NCBI RefSeq assembly: GCF_020179835.1
Contig: NZ_JAIUDA010000001.1
Coordinates: 124,001 to 188,000 of the forward strand
From: Pantoea sp. alder81
GTDB taxonomy: Bacteria > Pseudomonadota > Gammaproteobacteria > Enterobacterales > Enterobacteriaceae
Direction: 5' to 3'
DNA: 64,000 bases
Below the pieces are notes generated by a model. The model saw only the letters and a list, made by a program, of their open reading frames with translations, was not told where the DNA came from and made no database searches. Position numbers and translations under genes: made by a program. Of the stretch, positions 39,561 to 49,367 are shown piece after piece. The stretch's first letter is position 1. The number at the start of each line of letters is the position of its first letter.

Positions 39561-40778
39561 ATGCCATCACTTATGTCTGACGCCGCTGTACTGAGTCATG
39601 CTCAGTTAAATAAACGCATCATCTCCGTTATTGTCTTCACGTTTTTCTGCTACCTCTCAGTAGGGCTGCCGCTCGCGGTGCTGCCGGGATTTGTGCATAA
39701 CCAGCTGGGTTTCAGCTCGTTCATCGCCGGATTGATCATCAGCCTGCAGTACTTCGCCACGCTGCTCAGTCGTCCGCATTCGGGTCGCCTGGCCGATCGC
39801 TATGGCCCAAAACGCGTGGTGATGATGGGATTGGTGTGCTGCGGCATGAGCGGCGTACTCTCCCTTTTCGCTGCAATGTTCACCGATGCGCCGATGCTCA
39901 GTCTGGCGCTATTAGCGGTGGGAAGGCTGTTTCTGGGCGTGGGAGAGAGCTTTAGCAGCACCGGTTCAACGCTATGGGGGATGAACATTGTCGGGCCTCT
40001 GCAAACAGCGCGTGTGATCTCATGGAACGGCGTCGCCACCTATTTTGCCATGGCGATAGGTGCACCGCTGGGTGTGCTGCTCAATCAAATGTTCGGCATC
40101 AGCGGCTTTGCCGGGCTCGTGGCGGTGATGGGCATCATCGGTTTCTGCATGGCGAGCCGTAAGGCGGCGGTCAGCGTTACCGCTGGCGTGCGCATTCCTT
40201 TTCATCGCGTGGTCAGCCGCGTCTGGCTGTTTGGGCTGGCGCTGGGCTTCGGCACCATCGGTTTTGGCGTCATCTCGACGTTTATCACCCTCTATTTTGC
40301 CAGCCGCGACTGGAGCGGCGCCGCCTTTGCTCTGACATTGTTCAGTCTCGGCTTTGTGCTGGTGCGTCTGGCCGGTGGCCGCTACATCACCCGTTTCGGC
40401 GGGTTGAAAGTGTCGCTGGTGTCGTTTGTGCTGGAGTGTGCGGGTCTGCTGTTAATCTGGCAGGCCGACAGCAGCTGGCTGGTGGATATCGGCGCGTTCC
40501 TGACCGGCGGTGGTTTCTCTCTGGTGTTCCCGGCGCTGGGCGTGGAAGCGGTTAAACGCGTGCAACAGCAGGATCAGGGATCGGCGTTGGGGACTTACTC
40601 GGCGTTTCTTGATTTAGGGCTGGGATTAACCGGTCCGGTGGCAGGATTACTGATTGGTCATTGGGGGATGCAGTCAGTGTATCTGGCGGCGGCCCTGATG
40701 GTGCTGGGCGCATTTGCCATTACGTTGCGTCTGCAACAGCAGCACGGCCGCCAGGCAACCGTGCAAACTGTTAATTAA
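39561..40778 (+). CDS. MFS transporter of the YhhS/YfcJ family
   Basis: 405 residues from ATG 39561, with twelve hydrophobic helices. Strong similarity to E. coli YhhS: GLPLAVLPG, LIISLQYFATLLSRPHSGR, VISWNGVATY, GAPLGV, FALTLFSLGFVLVRL, GFSLVFPALGVEAVK. The family motif A region is GRLADRYGPKR. Substrate unknown; YhhS has been linked to export. Starts at 39528 or 39573 are possible as none has a clear ribosome site; 39561 gives the family length. Its stop overlaps the convergent ppk2 stop within TTAATTAA. Confidence 0.85.
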   Translation: MPSLMSDAAVLSHAQLNKRIISVIVFTFFCYLSVGLPLAVLPGFVHNQLGFSSFIAGLIISLQYFATLLSRPHSGRLADRYGPKRVVMMGLVCCGMSGVLSLFAAMFTDAPMLSLALLAVGRLFLGVGESFSSTGSTLWGMNIVGPLQTARVISWNGVATYFAMAIGAPLGVLLNQMFGISGFAGLVAVMGIIGFCMASRKAAVSVTAGVRIPFHRVVSRVWLFGLALGFGTIGFGVISTFITLYFASRDWSGAAFALTLFSLGFVLVRLAGGRYITRFGGLKVSLVSFVLECAGLLLIWQADSSWLVDIGAFLTGGGFSLVFPALGVEAVKRVQQQDQGSALGTYSAFLDLGLGLTGPVAGLLIGHWGMQSVYLAAALMVLGAFAITLRLQQQHGRQATVQTVN

Positions 40779-41695
40779 TACTTCTCTGGCACCACCATGT
40801 TTTCAGGTACTGGCGCGCGGCGATAATCTTCATTGCGTTCGCGCGTCGGTAACATAATCGTCTTCGACTCGCTCTCTTCGTACGGCACCTGTTGCAGCAG
40901 ATGGCTGATGCAGTTCAGACGCGCACGTTTCTTATCCACACCTTGCACAACCCACCATGGCGCTTCCTGAATGTGGGTGCGCTCCAGCATCTCTTCTTTC
41001 GCTTCGGTGTAATCTTCCCAACGGCGGCGGCTTTCCAGATCCATCGGGCTTAATTTCCACTGTTTCAACGGATCGTGGATGCGGCTCAGGAAACGCAGCT
41101 CCTGCTCTTCATCGGTAATCGAGAACCAGTACTTAATGATCTGAATGCCGCTGCGCGTCAGCATTTTTTCAAATTCCGGAACGCTGCGGTAAAACTCTTC
41201 CACTTCGGCTTCGTTACAGAAGCCCATTACACGCTCAACGCCTGCACGGTTGTACCAGCTACGGTCAAACATCACAATTTCACCGGCTGCAGGCAGATGG
41301 GCGATATAGCGCTGGAAATACCACTGCGTTTTCTCGCGATCGTTCGGCGCGGGCAGGGCGGCGACGCGACAGGTACGAGGGTTTAAACGTTGGGTGATAC
41401 GTTTGATCACCCCGCCTTTCCCGGCGGCATCACGGCCTTCAAACAAAATCACCACGCGATGTCCGGTGCGCATCACCCAATCCTGCATCTTCACCAGCTC
41501 GCCCTGCAGATGCAGCAGCTCACGGAAGTAGCGGCGGCGGAAGGCCTTATCACCTTCCTCCTGCGGTTCGCCGTTATCATTGAAGCGCAGATCGTCCAGC
41601 TCCATTTCCAGCTCTTCGTCGTAGCTGTCGTAAAACTCCTGCAGCAGACGCGCATTGAAGGTCTCGCTGTGGAAGCTATTGTCGTGTGTCGCCAT
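40775..41695 (-). CDS. ppk2: Polyphosphate kinase 2 family protein
   Basis: 306 residues of the single-domain PPK2 family, which moves phosphate between polyphosphate and nucleotides (class I usually favours ADP or GDP to ATP or GTP). Walker A is GRDAAGKGG, Walker B/lid region MFDRSWYNRAGVERVMGF, and the SPMDLESRRRWEDYT block is diagnostic. The stop of the upstream Pit transporter lies 12 nt before its start, so the two are probably one operon linking phosphate uptake with polyphosphate metabolism. E. coli K-12 lacks PPK2. Confidence 0.93.
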   Translation of the reverse strand: MATHDNSFHSETFNARLLQEFYDSYDEELEMELDDLRFNDNGEPQEEGDKAFRRRYFRELLHLQGELVKMQDWVMRTGHRVVILFEGRDAAGKGGVIKRITQRLNPRTCRVAALPAPNDREKTQWYFQRYIAHLPAAGEIVMFDRSWYNRAGVERVMGFCNEAEVEEFYRSVPEFEKMLTRSGIQIIKYWFSITDEEQELRFLSRIHDPLKQWKLSPMDLESRRRWEDYTEAKEEMLERTHIQEAPWWVVQGVDKKRARLNCISHLLQQVPYEESESKTIMLPTRERNEDYRRAPVPENMVVPEKY

Positions 41696-41707
41696 GACTT
41701 TTCCCCG

Positions 41708-43324
41708 TTACAGATGAATAAACAGAGCGTAAAGCAGCCCTGAAAGTAAGACCGAGACCGGCAGCGTCAATACCCACGCCAGCGCGAGGTTACGAATCGT
41801 TGAGAGCTGCAGGCCAGATTTATTGGCGGCCATCGAACCGGCCACGCCTGATGACAGGACGTGCGTGGTGGAGACCGGTAAACCGAAGATATCCGCGGCG
41901 CCGATGGTCGCCATCGCCACCAGTTCGGCACTGGCACCTTGCGCGTAGGTCAGATGAGTTTTACCAATGCGTTCACCCACCGTGACCACAATGCGGCGCC
42001 AGCCCACCATGGTGCCAAGACCAAGGGCAATCGCGACCACCACTTTTACCCACATCGGGATAAAGCGCGTGGCGGCATCCAGCTCTTTCTTCACGGCTGA
42101 AAGATTGCTGGCGATCTCTTCCGGCAGCGCCACTTTGGCGGTTTGCAGATGTTTGATGGTTTCGGAGGCGAGATACATATCGTTACGGGTGTTGGTCACC
42201 GCCTGGGCCGGGATATTCTCCACCGCACCATAACGACGGATCTGATCGCCGATGTCGCCCAGCATCATGCCGAGGGCAGGCAATACCTGTGGGCGGTTCT
42301 GACTGGTGCGCACAAATTCGGTCAGCACTTCACGCGGTGCAGGCATTGCAGCCGGTGCCGGTTGCAGCGTCAGCAACTGCTGTTCGGTGACCTGAGTCAG
42401 TGCTGCCACGCGCGGGATTTGGTCCGGCGGCAGTGAACGGTTCAGGGCGTAAGCAATCGGCATAGTGCCAACCAGAATCAGCATGATAAGGCCCATGCCT
42501 TTCTGACCATCGTTCGAGCCATGCGCAAAGGAGACGCCGGTACAGGTCAGGATCAGCAAACCACGGATCCACGGTGGCGGTGGCTGGTTGCCTTTTGGTG
42601 CTTCATACAGCTGACGGTTGCGGATCAAAGCTTTCATCGCCAGCAACAGCAGCGCGGCACAGATAAAGCCCACCACCGGTGACAGCAGCAGGGCATAACC
42701 CACTTTAATCGCCTGATCCCAATCCACACCGCTGGTGCCGCTGCGGCCGTGCAGCAGGGCATTCGCCACACCCACGCCGATGATCGAACCGATCAGCGTA
42801 TGTGAAGAGGACGCCGGCAGGCCGAAATACCAGGTGCCCAGGTTCCAGATGATGGCCGAGAAAAGCAGCGCATACACCATGGCGAAGCCGTTGCCGCTAC
42901 CTGCCTGCAGAATCAACTCTACCGGCAGCAGCGAGATGATGCCAAATGCCACCACGCCGCTGGAGAGCAATACGCCGAGGAAGTTGCAGAAGCCCGACCA
43001 CACCACGGCTACGCCAGGCGACAGGGAATGGGTGTAAATCACCGTGGCGACCGCATTAGCGGTATCGTGGAAGCCGTTGACGAATTCAAAGCCGAGTGCA
43101 ATCACTAATGCCACGCCCAGCAGCAGGAACGGCGTATAGCTGGTGACCGGCGCGCCCGTTTCTTCAACGTCATTAAACAGGTTGATAGCGGTGAACAGCA
43201 GGCCGCCGAACAGCAATATCAGAAAGATGATGCGTGAAATACGACCGTTGCCTTGGTTAAGATTCGGACGTCCATTTTGGGACGATGACGTCGATGTTGA
43301 TGCAGGTAAACTGTTTTCAGCCAT
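41708..43324 (-). CDS. Pit-family inorganic phosphate transporter
   Basis: 538-residue inner-membrane symporter for metal-phosphate complexes. Two copies of the family signature: GFHDTANAVATVIYTHS near residue 85 and GSNDGQKGMGLIM mid-protein; about ten hydrophobic helices. A hydrophilic central loop rich in Pro, Gln and Ala (after RNRSLPPDQ) is longer than I recall for PitA. ATG 43324 (MAENSLPAS) is chosen over 43363. Upstream of ppk2 in the same direction. Confidence 0.93.
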   Translation of the reverse strand: MAENSLPASTSTSSSQNGRPNLNQGNGRISRIIFLILLFGGLLFTAINLFNDVEETGAPVTSYTPFLLLGVALVIALGFEFVNGFHDTANAVATVIYTHSLSPGVAVVWSGFCNFLGVLLSSGVVAFGIISLLPVELILQAGSGNGFAMVYALLFSAIIWNLGTWYFGLPASSSHTLIGSIIGVGVANALLHGRSGTSGVDWDQAIKVGYALLLSPVVGFICAALLLLAMKALIRNRQLYEAPKGNQPPPPWIRGLLILTCTGVSFAHGSNDGQKGMGLIMLILVGTMPIAYALNRSLPPDQIPRVAALTQVTEQQLLTLQPAPAAMPAPREVLTEFVRTSQNRPQVLPALGMMLGDIGDQIRRYGAVENIPAQAVTNTRNDMYLASETIKHLQTAKVALPEEIASNLSAVKKELDAATRFIPMWVKVVVAIALGLGTMVGWRRIVVTVGERIGKTHLTYAQGASAELVAMATIGAADIFGLPVSTTHVLSSGVAGSMAANKSGLQLSTIRNLALAWVLTLPVSVLLSGLLYALFIHL

Positions 43325-43489
43325 AACACACCCCGGTGTGGATTGACGGTGCTCGAATGGCACCCGTTACTTGCAGTGTGATACGGGGTTTGTATGACAG
43401 AATGATGATCGCGATCACGCTCTGTCATCTTGCTGTAACACACCTGTCGCAGTCTGTGGATCTGACCGCTTCGGGATCATCACGCTGCC

Positions 43490-44515
43490 ATGCTCCAGCC
43501 TGTCCTGCCGTTTGCCTCGTTACCGGACTTCAATAATGAAGTGGCCGGTCTTATTCATGGGTATCTGTTCACGCCGGAAGCAGCACCGCAGCGGCTCAAC
43601 GCCCGTGAAGCTGCCCAGCTTGCACAGCAAGATTTGCCGGAATCCTATTTTCTTTGGCTACACATCAACCTCAACCATGCGCGTGCCGAGCGCTGGGTTC
43701 AGGACCACTTTAGTGTAGATGACGATTTTTTCGACGAGATCCATTCTGCTTCCCCCCGCACCCGTTTAGCTCATCAAAATGATGCGCTGCTGGCGGTGCT
43801 AAATGACGTGACTTTCAGTAAAGAAGAGCGCAGCACGCAGAACGCCACGCTGTGGATTTGGTGCTGTGAACACACTATCGTCACCGCACGCTATCGGCCT
43901 GTGGGAATGATTGAACGTATGCACCAGCAAATCGATCGCCTCTCTTTTGCTGAACCCGATGCGATGCTGCTGTGGCTGCTGGGTGAGCAGGAAGCACAGC
44001 TTGAGCAGGTGGTTCGTCGTTCCAGTCAGGCGGTGGACGCCGTTGAAGAACGGCTGCTCAGTGCGGCGATAAAAACCAACCGCACTGAACTGGGCCATCT
44101 GCGCCGCATGCTACTGCGCGTGCAGCGTTTGCTGGCACCGGAACCCGCCGCGTTGTTCCGTTTGTTGAATCGGCCACCCAAATGGCTCAAGCGCGAACCG
44201 CTAAGTGAACTGCGCATTTTTACGGAAGAGTTCAGCGTGGCATTAAATGATCTGGCAGGGCTGATGGAGCGCATTCGCCTGTTGCAGGAAGAGATTGCTG
44301 CCAGCTTGATGGAGCAGAGTAACCGCACGCTGTTTTTACTGACGGTGATCACCGTGCTGGCGCTGCCGATTAACATCATTGCCGGTTTTTTCGGCATGAA
44401 CGTAGGCGGTATTCCGCTGGCCAGTAATCCGCACGGTTTTTTACTGCTGGTGATTGTGGTGCTGGTGTTTACCCTGGTGGCGGGCTGGCTGGCGCTGAGA
44501 CGGCGGCGGGAATGA
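43490..44515 (+). CDS. CorA-family divalent metal transporter, ZntB-like
   Basis: 341 residues: a long cytoplasmic N-terminal funnel with helical coiled segments, then two C-terminal helices with the pore signature GFFGMNVGGIPLA. GMN is the CorA selectivity motif; the following GGIP is as in ZntB. Ends RRRRE. It could carry Mg, Co, Ni or Zn; I cannot decide from sequence. Divergent from pit-ppk2, with no ribosome site of note. Confidence 0.85.
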   Translation: MLQPVLPFASLPDFNNEVAGLIHGYLFTPEAAPQRLNAREAAQLAQQDLPESYFLWLHINLNHARAERWVQDHFSVDDDFFDEIHSASPRTRLAHQNDALLAVLNDVTFSKEERSTQNATLWIWCCEHTIVTARYRPVGMIERMHQQIDRLSFAEPDAMLLWLLGEQEAQLEQVVRRSSQAVDAVEERLLSAAIKTNRTELGHLRRMLLRVQRLLAPEPAALFRLLNRPPKWLKREPLSELRIFTEEFSVALNDLAGLMERIRLLQEEIAASLMEQSNRTLFLLTVITVLALPINIIAGFFGMNVGGIPLASNPHGFLLLVIVVLVFTLVAGWLALRRRRE

Positions 44516-44552
44516 TGCCGCGTGCACCCGGCGAACACCGGGCATTATCAAC

Positions 44553-44580
44553 GTAGGGTTGCCATTTATGGCAAACGCCC
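44553..44580. repeat. GTAGGG palindromic repeat after the CorA gene
   Basis: GTAGGGTTGCCAT-TT-ATGGCAAAC: 8-bp paired arms around CAT-NN-ATG, directly before the terminator shared with ldtB. Confidence 0.8.
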
Positions 44581-44582
44581 AC

Positions 44583-44614
44583 AAAAAAGCCAGCCGCAAT
44601 GGGCTGGCTTTTTT
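44583..44614. terminator. Bidirectional terminator between the CorA gene and ldtB
   Basis: Perfect stem AAAAAAGCCAGCC / GGCTGGCTTTTTT with a six-base loop, between convergent genes. Confidence 0.9.
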
Positions 44615-44633
44615 ACTGCATGCTAATCAGCGA

Positions 44634-45716
44634 TTACAGGCTGTTGCCAGTCGCTGGTGCAGGCTGAGCAACCGGTGCTGCGTTACCCTGCGGTGCAACG
44701 GCGCTGGCGCCTTGCGGGGTCATTGGCTCTTCTTTCGGCGTTGCGTCAGAAGATTCCTGTACCGGCACCGGAGCAGGCATCACTTCACCCTGTGGACCAT
44801 TGATTTTAGTCGGCATACCGTTACGCGCCTGGATAGCGTTGTTCACTGCATCCTGGTTGGTGCTGCCATCGGCAATCACTTTGGTCACGGCTGCGGTCAG
44901 GGTAATCGGCACTACTTCACGCGAGTTGAACTGCTCTTCAGTAGTTGAAAGTGGATTGTGCACTTCAACATAGCGAGAACCGTCTGGCTCAACGGTGGCT
45001 TTCACCGGCTGATCGATAAACTGTACGCGCGTACCCACTGGCACGTTGTCGAACAGCCACTTGATGTCGTCAGCACGCAGACGCACACAACCGTGGCTTA
45101 CGCGCAAACCGATACCGAAGTTAGCGTTAGTCCCGTGCACCGCATACAGACGACCAATGTACAGCGCATACAGGCCCATTGGGTTATCCGGGCCAGCTGG
45201 GAACACCGCAGGGATGGTTTCGCCACGTGCCGCGTAATCCGCGTGCATGCCTTTGGTCGGTGTCCAGGTTGGACCTGCTTTCTTACGCTGAACGGTAGTG
45301 GTCCAGTTCACCGGCGTGTCTTTACCCAACTCGCCGATACCGATTGGCAGCACGACCACAGTCTTGGTGCCTTTCGGGTAGTAATAAAGACGCATTTCCG
45401 CGCTGTTGATCACGATGCCTTCACGCGGAGCGTCAGGCAGGATCAGCTGCTGAGGGATCACCATTTTGGTGCCCGCTTTTGGCAGATACACATCAACGCC
45501 CGGATTGGCTTCCAGCATGTTGCTGAGGCCCATCTGGTACTGTGCAGCAAAGGCTTCCAGCGGAAGTCGGCTGTCATCAGGCACGGTGATTTCAAGGTTT
45601 TCGCCGATCAAACGGCTGTTAGCCGCTGGCAGCGGATACACTACTGCGAATGCCGACTGGCTGAATGCCGCCAGTACCAAAGCAAGTGAAGCGAACGCGC
45701 GAATGCTCTTTTTCAT
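44634..45716 (-). CDS. ldtB: L,D-transpeptidase LdtB (YbiS)
   Basis: Periplasmic enzyme that links Braun lipoprotein to peptidoglycan. 360 residues. Signal peptide ending SAFA; LysM-like region ([18 protein letters not shown]); YkuD catalytic domain with [20 protein letters not shown] containing the catalytic Cys. It aligns along its length with E. coli YbiS (306 residues). The extra C-terminal 50 or so residues are rich in Pro, Ala and Gln, a low-complexity tail I do not recall in YbiS. ATG 45716 is preferred to a TTG three codons earlier. Confidence 0.93.
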   Translation of the reverse strand: MKKSIRAFASLALVLAAFSQSAFAVVYPLPAANSRLIGENLEITVPDDSRLPLEAFAAQYQMGLSNMLEANPGVDVYLPKAGTKMVIPQQLILPDAPREGIVINSAEMRLYYYPKGTKTVVVLPIGIGELGKDTPVNWTTTVQRKKAGPTWTPTKGMHADYAARGETIPAVFPAGPDNPMGLYALYIGRLYAVHGTNANFGIGLRVSHGCVRLRADDIKWLFDNVPVGTRVQFIDQPVKATVEPDGSRYVEVHNPLSTTEEQFNSREVVPITLTAAVTKVIADGSTNQDAVNNAIQARNGMPTKINGPQGEVMPAPVPVQESSDATPKEEPMTPQGASAVAPQGNAAPVAQPAPATGNSL

Positions 45717-45914
45717 GTTTTTCAAGTCGTTACAGCCGTGTTTCAGGCTTGTCAGTGTGTCGAATCCATCTCGGTCTCAATGACCCGGTGCGCATTATAT
45801 GTTCATAGGCGTCAGGATGGGAATCATGATTTTCACTAGCTGATGATACTTTACCCAATTAGCACGTTTTCCCCGACCCATCTCGTTGTCGTACCGCCCA
45901 AAATGTGAATTTTC

Positions 45915-47729
45915 TTAAGGCTGCCACAGCGTCACTTCATTGCTCAGTTTACGGTTGAGGAAAAAAGCGGCGCTGATTAATGCCAGATGCGATAACGCCT
46001 GCGGCATATTCCCCAGCGCTTCGCCGTGGGTGGTAAATTCTTCGGCGTACAGCCCCAATGGATTGGCATAACTCAGCAGTTTCTCAAACTCAAAATGGGC
46101 CTCATGCACGCGGCCGGCACGCGCCAGACACTCCACATACCAGAACGAGCAGGCGGCAAAAGAGCCTTCCCCTCCGGTTAATGCATCGGCAGGCGTCTCG
46201 CTAATGTTATAGCGGCGCACCAGACCGTCGCTCACCAGATGCGTTTTAATCGCGTCCAGCGTGGCAATCCAGTCGGGATCGGTTGAACTGACAAAGCGCA
46301 CCAGCGGCATCAGCAGCATGGAAGCATCAAGGAATTTTCCGCCGCGCGTGGCGGTAAAGTGGCCCAGTTCCGGGCTCCAGAAGTTTTTCCAGATATCGTC
46401 GCGGATCTCACTGCGCACGCGATCCCAGCGCTCGTAAGGCATCGGCAATGAACGCTTCAGGCCGAGACGCAAGGCACGATCCAACGCCACCCAGCACATC
46501 AGGCGTGAATGCAGAAAGTGTTCCGGCTCGCCGCGCATCTCCCAAATCCCGGCGTCAGGCTGATTCCAGTTGCCGCAGACGTAATCAATCATGTCGGACA
46601 CATGCCGCCAGCCGCGCTGAGAAATGGCTTCACCGTATTTGTTGGCGAGATAAATGGCATCCATCAACTCGCCGTAAATATCGAGCTGAGTCTGCCGCCA
46701 CGCATCATTACCGATGCGCACCGGACGTGAGTTGGCATAGCCAGAGAGATTGAGCAGCTCGGTTTCATGCAATTCGGTGCCGCTGTCCAGACGATACATC
46801 ACCTGCAAATGCGGCGTGTCGTCATGGCTATGTTCAACGCAGCGCCCAACCCAGTGAGTGAAATCACGCGCTTCTTCCACGTAGCCCAGCCGCATCAGTG
46901 CATACATGCTGAAGGAGGCATCACGGATCCACGACGCGCGATAGTCCCAGTTACGCTCGCCGCCCAACTCTTCCGGCAAACCAAAGGTTGCGGCAGCGGC
47001 AATCGAACCGTGCTGTTTGGAGGTGAGCAGTTTTAGCGCCAGGGCGGATCGCGTCACCATCTCCTGCCAGCGACCGCGATACGTGCTGTGGCTGCTCCAG
47101 TGCCGCCAATAGCTCAGGGTCTCACTGAAGCACTGCTCCGTGGCGATCTCGGCGACGAAGGGATCTTCATCGCTGCCGAACACAAACTCAGCGGATTCCC
47201 CGGCTTTGAGGGTAAATTCTGCCACCGCACTGTGATTTTCACGGGTCATCACCACCGTGGCGCTGAGGCGTAACGCGGGCTGACCTTCCGCCAGAAACGC
47301 GATGCCGCCAGGACGCAATTCGGTGCTTGTTTCAGCGCGGGCATAGTCATGACGCGGGGCGCACAACAGGTTGAAGGTCGCTGAACCTCGCACCATTTTG
47401 ACCCGACGTACCAGTCGCGGCACTTTATTCGGCTGATCGCAGATCGGCATGTAATCGGTGATTTCCGCCACGCCAGCATCCCCTAACCAGCGCGTCTGCA
47501 AAATATTGGTGTCCGGCAGATAAAGCTGCTGCTGACGGGCATTTTTCCAGTCGGGCGCCAGAGAGAACATACCGGCTTCGTCGCCATCCAGCAGGGCGGC
47601 AAACACGGATGGGCTGTCTAACTCGGGCCAGCAGAGGTAATCAATGGTGCCGTCACTGGCGATGAGCGCACAGGTGCGTAAATCCCCAATCACGCCGTGA
47701 TCATCAATTCTGCGTTTAATTTTGCTCAT
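45915..47729 (-). CDS. Glycoside hydrolase family 15 protein (glucoamylase/trehalase-like)
   Basis: 604 residues: an N-terminal beta-sandwich (about 1-230) and a C-terminal (alpha/alpha)6 barrel. Family features: IDDHGVIGDLRTCALI at the start, GGERNWDYRASWIRDASF, GIWEMRGEPEHFLHSR with a likely catalytic Glu, and AEEFTTHGEALGNMPQALSHLALI near the end with the second acidic residue. Bacterial members include trehalases and glucoamylases; no signal peptide, so it acts in the cytoplasm. Stands alone between ldtB and yohF, with no trehalose or glycogen gene nearby. Confidence 0.9.
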   Translation of the reverse strand: MSKIKRRIDDHGVIGDLRTCALIASDGTIDYLCWPELDSPSVFAALLDGDEAGMFSLAPDWKNARQQQLYLPDTNILQTRWLGDAGVAEITDYMPICDQPNKVPRLVRRVKMVRGSATFNLLCAPRHDYARAETSTELRPGGIAFLAEGQPALRLSATVVMTRENHSAVAEFTLKAGESAEFVFGSDEDPFVAEIATEQCFSETLSYWRHWSSHSTYRGRWQEMVTRSALALKLLTSKQHGSIAAAATFGLPEELGGERNWDYRASWIRDASFSMYALMRLGYVEEARDFTHWVGRCVEHSHDDTPHLQVMYRLDSGTELHETELLNLSGYANSRPVRIGNDAWRQTQLDIYGELMDAIYLANKYGEAISQRGWRHVSDMIDYVCGNWNQPDAGIWEMRGEPEHFLHSRLMCWVALDRALRLGLKRSLPMPYERWDRVRSEIRDDIWKNFWSPELGHFTATRGGKFLDASMLLMPLVRFVSSTDPDWIATLDAIKTHLVSDGLVRRYNISETPADALTGGEGSFAACSFWYVECLARAGRVHEAHFEFEKLLSYANPLGLYAEEFTTHGEALGNMPQALSHLALISAAFFLNRKLSNEVTLWQP

Positions 47730-47847
47730 CCTGCCTCCTTGACTGCATCTGATTGTTAACTATAGACGAAAGGGTTTTTTCGGCTGACACGAGGCACAGA
47801 TCGATAACTTCTATACTGTGAAGACACCCATCACGCAGGAGAATGTT

Positions 47848-48627
47848 ATGGCACTCGGAAAACAGAAAGTGGCTGTAGTGACCGCATCGGATTCCGGCAT
47901 TGGTCGCGCATGTGCACTGATGCTGGCAGAAGCAGGTTTCACCCTCGGCATTACCTGGCGCTCAGATGAAGAGGGCGCACAAGAAACGGCACGGCTGGTG
48001 GAGAGTAAAGGGCAAACGGCGCAAGTGCGGCAGCTTGATCTCTCTGACCCGCAAGAGGGTGGCAAGCAGCTGTCGCAGTTGATCAACTCGTTGGGGCGCA
48101 TTGACGTGTTGGTCAACAACGCAGGGGTGATGTTAAAGGCCGATTTCCTCGATGTGACCTTCGAAGATTGGCGCAAAACGTTCAGCGTGGATGTAGACGG
48201 ATCCTTTGTCTGCGGACAAATCGCCGCACGGCACATGGTCGATCAGGGTGATGGCGGGCGCATTATCAATATTACTTCTGTTCACGAACATACGCCGCTG
48301 CCAGATGCGACTGCTTATACGGCGGCGAAACATGCACTTGGTGGCCTGACTAAATCGATGGCGTTGAGTTTGCTGCCGCATCATATTCTGGTGAATGCCG
48401 TGGCACCAGGCGCGATTGCCACCGCCATGAATCACCTGACTAACGATCAGGCACGCAGCACGCGTATGCCGGAAATCCCGATTGGGCGTCCCGGCGATAC
48501 GCGTGAAGTGGCAAGTTTAGTGGCATGGCTGTGTTCGGAGTGGGCGACTTACACCACCGGACAATCGTTTATTGTCGATGGTGGTTTTATGCTGGCCAAT
48601 CCGCAGTTTAAAGGCTATCACCACTAG
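47848..48627 (+). CDS. yohF: SDR-family oxidoreductase, YohF-like
   Basis: 259 residues, short-chain dehydrogenase. NAD(P)-binding TASDSGIGRACAL, NNAGVM, the catalytic Ser in NITSVHEHTPLPDA and YTAAK with catalytic Tyr/Lys. The SVHEHTPLPDATAYTAAKHA and C-terminal GGFMLANPQF blocks match E. coli YohF, whose substrate is uncertain. ATG 47848 follows AGGAGA; an in-frame start 10 codons earlier lacks one. Its end overlaps yohD by 4 nt, tail to tail. Confidence 0.9.
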   Translation: MALGKQKVAVVTASDSGIGRACALMLAEAGFTLGITWRSDEEGAQETARLVESKGQTAQVRQLDLSDPQEGGKQLSQLINSLGRIDVLVNNAGVMLKADFLDVTFEDWRKTFSVDVDGSFVCGQIAARHMVDQGDGGRIINITSVHEHTPLPDATAYTAAKHALGGLTKSMALSLLPHHILVNAVAPGAIATAMNHLTNDQARSTRMPEIPIGRPGDTREVASLVAWLCSEWATYTTGQSFIVDGGFMLANPQFKGYHH

Positions 48628-49199
48628 TCCGCCCGGCGGCGGTTCCAGCGGCGAATCACGTAACGCAGTGCGATGCCGAACACAATCGCCGCCACCAACC
48701 ACAGCAAATGTTTAAGGTGCTGGTCGAGCTTATGCAGCCACGGCGTAATGATCTCCCCGGCGAAGTAGCCGAGGGTGACAAAGATCAGCGACCAGAGTGC
48801 TGCACCAATCACGTTGAGCACAAAGAAGCGCAGCGGTTTTAACCGGCTGGTGCCGATGATGATCGGGCCAATAATGCGGAAACCGTACATAAAGCGTACG
48901 CCAATCACAAACAGGCTGGGTCGCTTCTGAATCAGGCGATTGGCCTTGCGAATGGTATCTTCATGTTTACGGAAACGGCGCAGGATGCGCGTGCCGTAGC
49001 GACGGCCGAGCCAGAACAGCAGCTGGTCACCGATAATCCCGCCAATCATCGCGGCCAGCACCACGCCGCTAAAGTGCAGTAAGCCCTCATGGGCCGCCAC
49101 GCCGCCCAACAGGGTAAAAGTTTCCCCTTCCGCGATACAGCCAATCAGTAAGGCGAGATAGCCGTATTGGGTAATTAATCCATTGATATCGAGATGCAA
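48624..49199 (-). CDS. yohD: DedA-family membrane protein YohD
   Basis: 191-residue inner-membrane protein with four or more helices. DedA motifs: AEGETFTLLGGVAAHEG, GGIIGDQLLFWLGRRYG and GVRFMYGFRIIGP with conserved arginines. Relatives act in lipid scrambling and membrane potential upkeep; YohD is not characterised. Same neighbours as in E. coli. Confidence 0.93.
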   Translation of the reverse strand: MHLDINGLITQYGYLALLIGCIAEGETFTLLGGVAAHEGLLHFSGVVLAAMIGGIIGDQLLFWLGRRYGTRILRRFRKHEDTIRKANRLIQKRPSLFVIGVRFMYGFRIIGPIIIGTSRLKPLRFFVLNVIGAALWSLIFVTLGYFAGEIITPWLHKLDQHLKHLLWLVAAIVFGIALRYVIRRWNRRRAD

Positions 49200-49367
49200 A
49201 TTTTCCTCCCTGTCGCGAGTGATTCAGGTAACAGTTTATACGCCAGCAGCTTTTTTTGTGCCGCTGTCCGCAAAAACAGCAGCCCCGATTATACTTGAAG
49301 GGAAGCTGCCTGAGTTGTATGGCCTGATCGCTGAAGGGGCAGCCCATCGCATCAGAGGAGTGATTTT

